From assembly GCA_021296235.1 (NCBI GenBank), contig JAGWAS010000010.1, positions 1-64,000 of the forward strand: a stretch of DNA of 64,000 bases, read 5' to 3'. How positions within the stretch are numbered: position 1 is the stretch's first letter; every line of letters begins with the position of its first letter. This DNA is from Paracoccaceae bacterium (GTDB taxonomy: Bacteria > Pseudomonadota > Alphaproteobacteria > Rhodobacterales > Rhodobacteraceae). Both the position numbers and the translations under genes were made by a program. Positions 60,393-64,000 of this stretch are shown one piece after another. A model generated the notes under the pieces. That model worked only from the letters and a program-made list of their open reading frames with translations, did no database searches and was not told the origin of the DNA.

Positions 60393-60406
60393 TTCGGGAA
60401 AGACAG

Positions 60407-60616
60407 ATGTTTGACGGCTGGATACGGTTGATTGTTGTTTGCGGCGCCACATTGCTGTTCGCATGTTTCGTGTTGGGACTTGCCCACAGTATTTCGACCG
60501 GTTTCGCCGGATTCTGGGGTGGCTTGCCGTTTTGGTTCATCACTCTCTTTGTGCTCTCGCTGGCGGCATATGACGCTTGGGACGAAGGCGTCAGAACTCT
60601 TAGGAACAAGAACTAA
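60407..60616 (+). CDS. Small two-helix membrane protein
   Basis: About 69 residues with two hydrophobic segments (LIVVCGATLLFACFVLGLA and FWFITLFVLSLAAYDAW) and a short basic tail. It follows the amidase with little gap and is likely in the TRAP operon. The ATG at 60407 has GGAAAG close upstream; a TTG at 60389 is in frame and overlaps the amidase stop. No family recognised. Confidence 0.6.
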   Translation: MFDGWIRLIVVCGATLLFACFVLGLAHSISTGFAGFWGGLPFWFITLFVLSLAAYDAWDEGVRTLRNKN

Positions 60617-60680
60617 CACCCAAGAGGCATGATACGGGTCAATTGCGTCCGCTCTGTGGGGCCGCGTCGTCGTTGCGCCT

Positions 60681-62700
60681 TCAGCAGCACCGCATCTGTT
60701 CCCGCCTGAATTCACTTCCTTTCCCGAATTCACCGAGGATGGAGCGGGCTGTTCGATGTCCCGACAGCACTGCAGCCTGAATGTTTCCTGGGGCAAGGCA
60801 ATCCCCTGCAATGTGAATCTCCCCAATGCCGTCCTTGTTGAGCAATTGCCGGTGCAATCCGTCTACAGGCCGCCTGGCACCGACGAAAACGACGCATTCG
60901 GCATCAAGCGCTTCCTTCCGGCCGCTCAGGTTGCACAAGAAACCGGGCCCGTCGACAATCCGCAGATTGGGTTTGAGTTGAACTCCCAGCACCGAAAGCC
61001 GTTCAATGATCTTCGTTTGTTCGAGGGTGTGCCCGGTCCAAGTCGCGATTTCGGGGAGTGGCGTTGCCAACACGACGCGGCTGCCGGATCGGGCAAGATG
61101 TTCGGCTACGACACTCGCCATGTAGAAGTGATCGTCATCGTAAACGATGCAGCGCGATTGGTCATCTGCCAGAATTGAGCCGTCCATGATGTCGTCAGGC
61201 GTCAGAACTTGCTTGGAGCCAAAATTGATTGGATCGAAGTTGGTCGATCCGACTCCGTCCCTTCGCCAAACGGATCCGGTGGCGATGGTAACCGAATCCG
61301 CACCGAAATCGACTATGTCCTCAGCTGTCATGCAACTGGACAGATAAAGTTCGGCATCGGTGCTCCGGAGGAGTTGTTGTGTCCGGTGATCTCGGATCCT
61401 TGCCCACGTTGCAAGGCCTGCGAGCCCGGATTCCCGTGAGGCCCTCCCTCCCGCCCGGTTGAGGGATTCGGCGACCGTAACCTTCTGATCGGCTCGCAGC
61501 AGCGTAGTTGCGCATTCGAGGCCTGCCGGACCAGAGCCGATGACAAGGTGCGACTTTCTGCCCCTTGATTGTGCAGGAGCTTCAGGATGCCAACCGCTTC
61601 GCCACTCTTCCGAAATGGTTGGATTTTGCGTGCAGCGCACCGGAACCCCGTAGCTGTCCATGCCGACACAGATGTTGCAGCCGATGCACTCGCGCAGTTC
61701 CTCTATGCGGCCGTCCCTGATTTTATTTGGGAGAAAGGGATCCGCAATTGAAGGTCTCGCTGCCCCGATCAGGTCAAGGCGGCCGTTGCGGACCAGGGAT
61801 GCCATGAATTCGGGGGATGTGAACCGTCCCACACCGACCACTGGCTTGCTGGTAAGCGGCTTCACGAAATCCGTGTAGGCGAGTTGGAAGCCCTCGTCGC
61901 TGAATCGGGCGGACGCGCTGTCGCTTGACCAGCCGGAAATGTTCACGTCCCAAAGATCGGGAAGTTCAGCCAGCGCCTCGACCACATCGCGGCCTTCGCC
62001 GTCATGGGTCAGCCCCCGGCTCCTGCCGGGCTCGGCCACGCTGAAGCGGATGGCGACGGCCCGGCTGCCGCCGACGGTTTCAAGTGTGTCCTGCAGAACT
62101 TCGCGCAGAAGCCTCAAACGGTTGTCAAAGGAGCCGCCGTACTCGTCATTGCGCCTGTTGATGCTGGCCGAAAGGAAGTGATTGAGGATTGAGATGTCGT
62201 GTGAGGCATAGACGTAAATTATGTCGTAGCCAGCCAGGGCAGCGCGCTTGACTGCCGCCATGTGAGCCTCGCGAAATTTCCTGATGTCCGCCTTGTCCAT
62301 CGCCTTGACTTGGATGGGAAGGCAACGCGCTGGGGCCAATAACAGGCAGACCGGTGGTGATGTTCCGGGCACGGGCTCCGCCATGTCCAAGCTCAATTGC
62401 GGCGAGACTGCCATGACGTTTGATTGCCTCAACTTGGGCGGCATGCCGGGGAATGTCGCTGTCGTCCCAGATTCGCTCCATCGGGTGGTTTGCCATGTCG
62501 GTGTCGGGCGAAATTTCCGTGATCTGGACGGCGACGGTGCCCCAACCGCCCTCTGCCTTCATGGCCCGCAGGGCGATGGCTCCGTTCGGCTGGCTCCAGC
62601 CATGTCCGGTGGCATGCGGAACCGCATAGAACCGATTGGGTGCGGTAACGGGCCCTATCCTTACCGGCTCAAAAAGGACATCGAGGCGTGAGGGATTCAC
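60681..62700 (-). pseudogene. Trimethylamine-dehydrogenase-like flavoprotein with a frameshift
   Basis: The gene encodes an OYE-type FMN barrel fused to a 4Fe-4S and FAD/NAD module, as in trimethylamine, dimethylamine and histamine dehydrogenases. The N-terminal part (from GTG at 62700: FEPVRIGPVTAPNRFYAVPHATG) runs to PSALPSH, and the C-terminal part resumes in another frame at PIQVKAMDKADIRKF near 62320. The 4Fe-4S motif C-x2-C-x2-C-x11-C is intact (ECIGCNICVGMDSYGVPVRC). The FAD motif LVIGSGPAGLECA follows. Removing one base from GGG at 62316-62318, or restoring a lost 5-base repeat, would rejoin the frames at about 673 residues. It is either a real lesion or a sequence error. The start overlaps the UPF0261 stop (GTGA). 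Confidence 0.82.
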
Positions 62701-63938
62701 TTGATGGTTCTCTTTACAATGCCGAGTTCCACCCACTCGTCGAACAGTTCAAGCACCGTATCCACAAAGGCCTGGTCATTGATGTGTGCGTTAATTTCCG
62801 TCATTTGGATTGGTGGTGTGATCGCCTTCCTCATCTCGTCCAGAAACGCCTCAAGCCCATCAGGATCGTGTGCCGGCTGCCCCGGCCTGTCCCATTCCTC
62901 AATCCCCTTAACCGGTAGGATCAGGTGAACAGGTGCCTTTGACGATGCCAGCCGCGCAATAATTTCCCGGGCTGTTTGCCTGCGCTCCCCATTGTTGAGT
63001 GCCGAGGATTTGATCAGTCGGTTGTGTGCGTGAAAGGGACGGTCGGAATAGCGTTCAGGAATCTCCTGCCAACCGGCAAAGTCGATCAGGTCGATGCAGC
63101 CGGGTGAAACAAGCTGAGGAATGCCGGACTTTCCGGCATTGAGCATCCGGTCGGATCCGGCGTTAACGACCGAGCCGGCAAGCAGGTTTCCGAGTTCAGG
63201 AAGGGCAAAGTCCATTGCGCAGGCAAATCCGCCTTGCGATGCAATCCTTTCATACGCCATGCCCCCCATTCCGGTTGCGTGGAATATGGCAACTTCAAAG
63301 CCGCGTTTCTCAAGTGCGGGCTTGAGGAGTTTCATGTAGGAAAGACAGGATGAACCGAGCGACGTCATGCCGATCACAGGTCGATTCGCAGTCGGTCTTT
63401 CCACCGCCTGTGCCGCGCCAAGAACGGCGCCTGCCGCTTGGCTGAGCGACGATTTGCAAATGGAGTTGAGTCCGTAGAGTCCGCCCGCCCAAAGAATCAT
63501 CTGAATGTCCGGCGAGAGCCTTTCGGCTGGTATCAGTGGCGAGAACGAGACCGTGGAAACCACGTATTTGGGAACCCCCAAAGGCAATGACCGGCAGACA
63601 TCCAATGCCAGATCCGTTCCCATGGTGCCTCCCAGAATGATCACTCCATCCAGCTTTCCTCGCGATTCAAGATCGGCGGCAAGTGCAGATGCCCCCTTGG
63701 CCATGATTTGCATCGCAGTGTTTTCGTCGCCTGCTGCAATTGCTTCGCCAATGGAACTGCCTGCCGCTGCGGCAACATCATGCTTGGATATGTTGCAGCT
63801 AGTGTCCGATTGCCCCAGCACGCTGACGTCCATTGAAACAACTGCGCCGCCCATGCTGAGAATGCGTTCCTCCAGATAGCTCAACTCGGCATCCTTTGTG
63901 TCGTAGGTGCCAACAACGAGGATCGTTTCATTTGACAT
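62697..63938 (-). CDS. UPF0261 / Tm-1-like ATP-binding protein
   Basis: A 413-residue protein of the Tm-1-like group. The N terminus ILVVGTYDTKDAELSYLEERI is typical, as are the glycine-rich GVIILGGTMGTDLAL and, in the second half, VIGMTSLGSSCLSYMKLLKPALEKRGFEVAIFHATGMGGMAYE. Plant Tm-1 binds a viral helicase; the bacterial role is unknown. Usually the partner is a TIM-barrel protein of the PEP-hydrolase type. Here the following coupled gene is the TMADH-like flavoprotein instead. The ATG at 63938 fits the family start. Confidence 0.9.
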   Translation of the reverse strand: MSNETILVVGTYDTKDAELSYLEERILSMGGAVVSMDVSVLGQSDTSCNISKHDVAAAAGSSIGEAIAAGDENTAMQIMAKGASALAADLESRGKLDGVIILGGTMGTDLALDVCRSLPLGVPKYVVSTVSFSPLIPAERLSPDIQMILWAGGLYGLNSICKSSLSQAAGAVLGAAQAVERPTANRPVIGMTSLGSSCLSYMKLLKPALEKRGFEVAIFHATGMGGMAYERIASQGGFACAMDFALPELGNLLAGSVVNAGSDRMLNAGKSGIPQLVSPGCIDLIDFAGWQEIPERYSDRPFHAHNRLIKSSALNNGERRQTAREIIARLASSKAPVHLILPVKGIEEWDRPGQPAHDPDGLEAFLDEMRKAITPPIQMTEINAHINDQAFVDTVLELFDEWVELGIVKRTIK

Positions 63939-64000
63939 GCTGGGAATTCCTGTTGCGCTTTGGGTTGCGCAGGGATTGCCGAATGTGGCTGGCGACAACG

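Overview
This 64-kb window is chromosomal DNA of an alphaproteobacterium and looks closest to Rhodobacterales-type genomes. The inference rests on gene order and content: a five-gene F1 ATP synthase operon (atpHAGDC) without the F0 genes; a HAD-IIA hydrolase, ribF and groESL near each other with a perfect CIRCE operator; a phasin beside clpA and gloB; lgt-midA-pgeF in overlapping order; YbjN-proC-tRNA-binding protein; and TRAP and tripartite tricarboxylate transporters. No rRNA, tRNA, CRISPR array, prophage or intact insertion sequence was recognised. About 14% of the window is non-coding, with a dozen gaps of 300-900 bases. That is loose packing for this group and suggests some gene decay.

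Layout. 1-8 kb: the end of an OmpA/MotB-like protein, recD2, a phasin, clpA, gloB and a methyltransferase. 8-14 kb: the F1 ATP synthase operon facing prs. 14-20 kb: an HCCA-isomerase-like protein, then a minus-strand run of threonine aldolase, a YcgN-like protein, ribF, a HAD hydrolase and Mn-dependent pyrophosphatase. 20-24 kb: groESL, an Hsp20 and trxB. 25-30 kb: an orphan solute-binding protein beside a CaiT-like BCCT carrier, a second Hsp20, a 32-base perfect palindrome and a creatinase/ectoine-hydrolase-like M24 protein. 30-35 kb: tctC, a fused tctA-tctB and a PrpF/GalD-like isomerase. 35-45 kb: housekeeping genes (pgeF, midA, lgt, UbiK-like, YbjN, proC, CsaA-like, a hydroxyacid dehydrogenase, carB). 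45-54 kb: a Tat-exported carotenoid oxygenase with a DUF2141 protein, a cyclopropane-fatty-acid synthase, aspS, an OYE-family oxidoreductase and a nitroreductase. 54-64 kb: a second orphan solute-binding protein, a TRAP transporter with an amidase, then a UPF0261 (Tm-1-like) gene coupled to a frameshifted trimethylamine-dehydrogenase-like flavoprotein.

How the parts fit. The conserved blocks serve energy, nucleotide and amino-acid metabolism and protein quality control. The accessory blocks are mostly nutrient or osmolyte uptake followed by a first catabolic enzyme (TTT with GalD-like isomerase; TRAP with amidase; SBP with BCCT). Two strong RNA hairpins sit exactly between a substrate-binding-protein gene and its membrane-component gene, one in the TRAP and one in the TTT operon. 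This fits selective stabilisation of the binding-protein message. Several core genes (clpA, atpH, atpC, the hydroxyacid dehydrogenase) seem to start at TTG.

I did not find a clear new defence or mobile system. The most unusual candidates are the SBP-BCCT pair, the long perfect palindrome, the frameshifted TMADH-like gene coupled to UPF0261, and the unassigned reading frames in the gaps.
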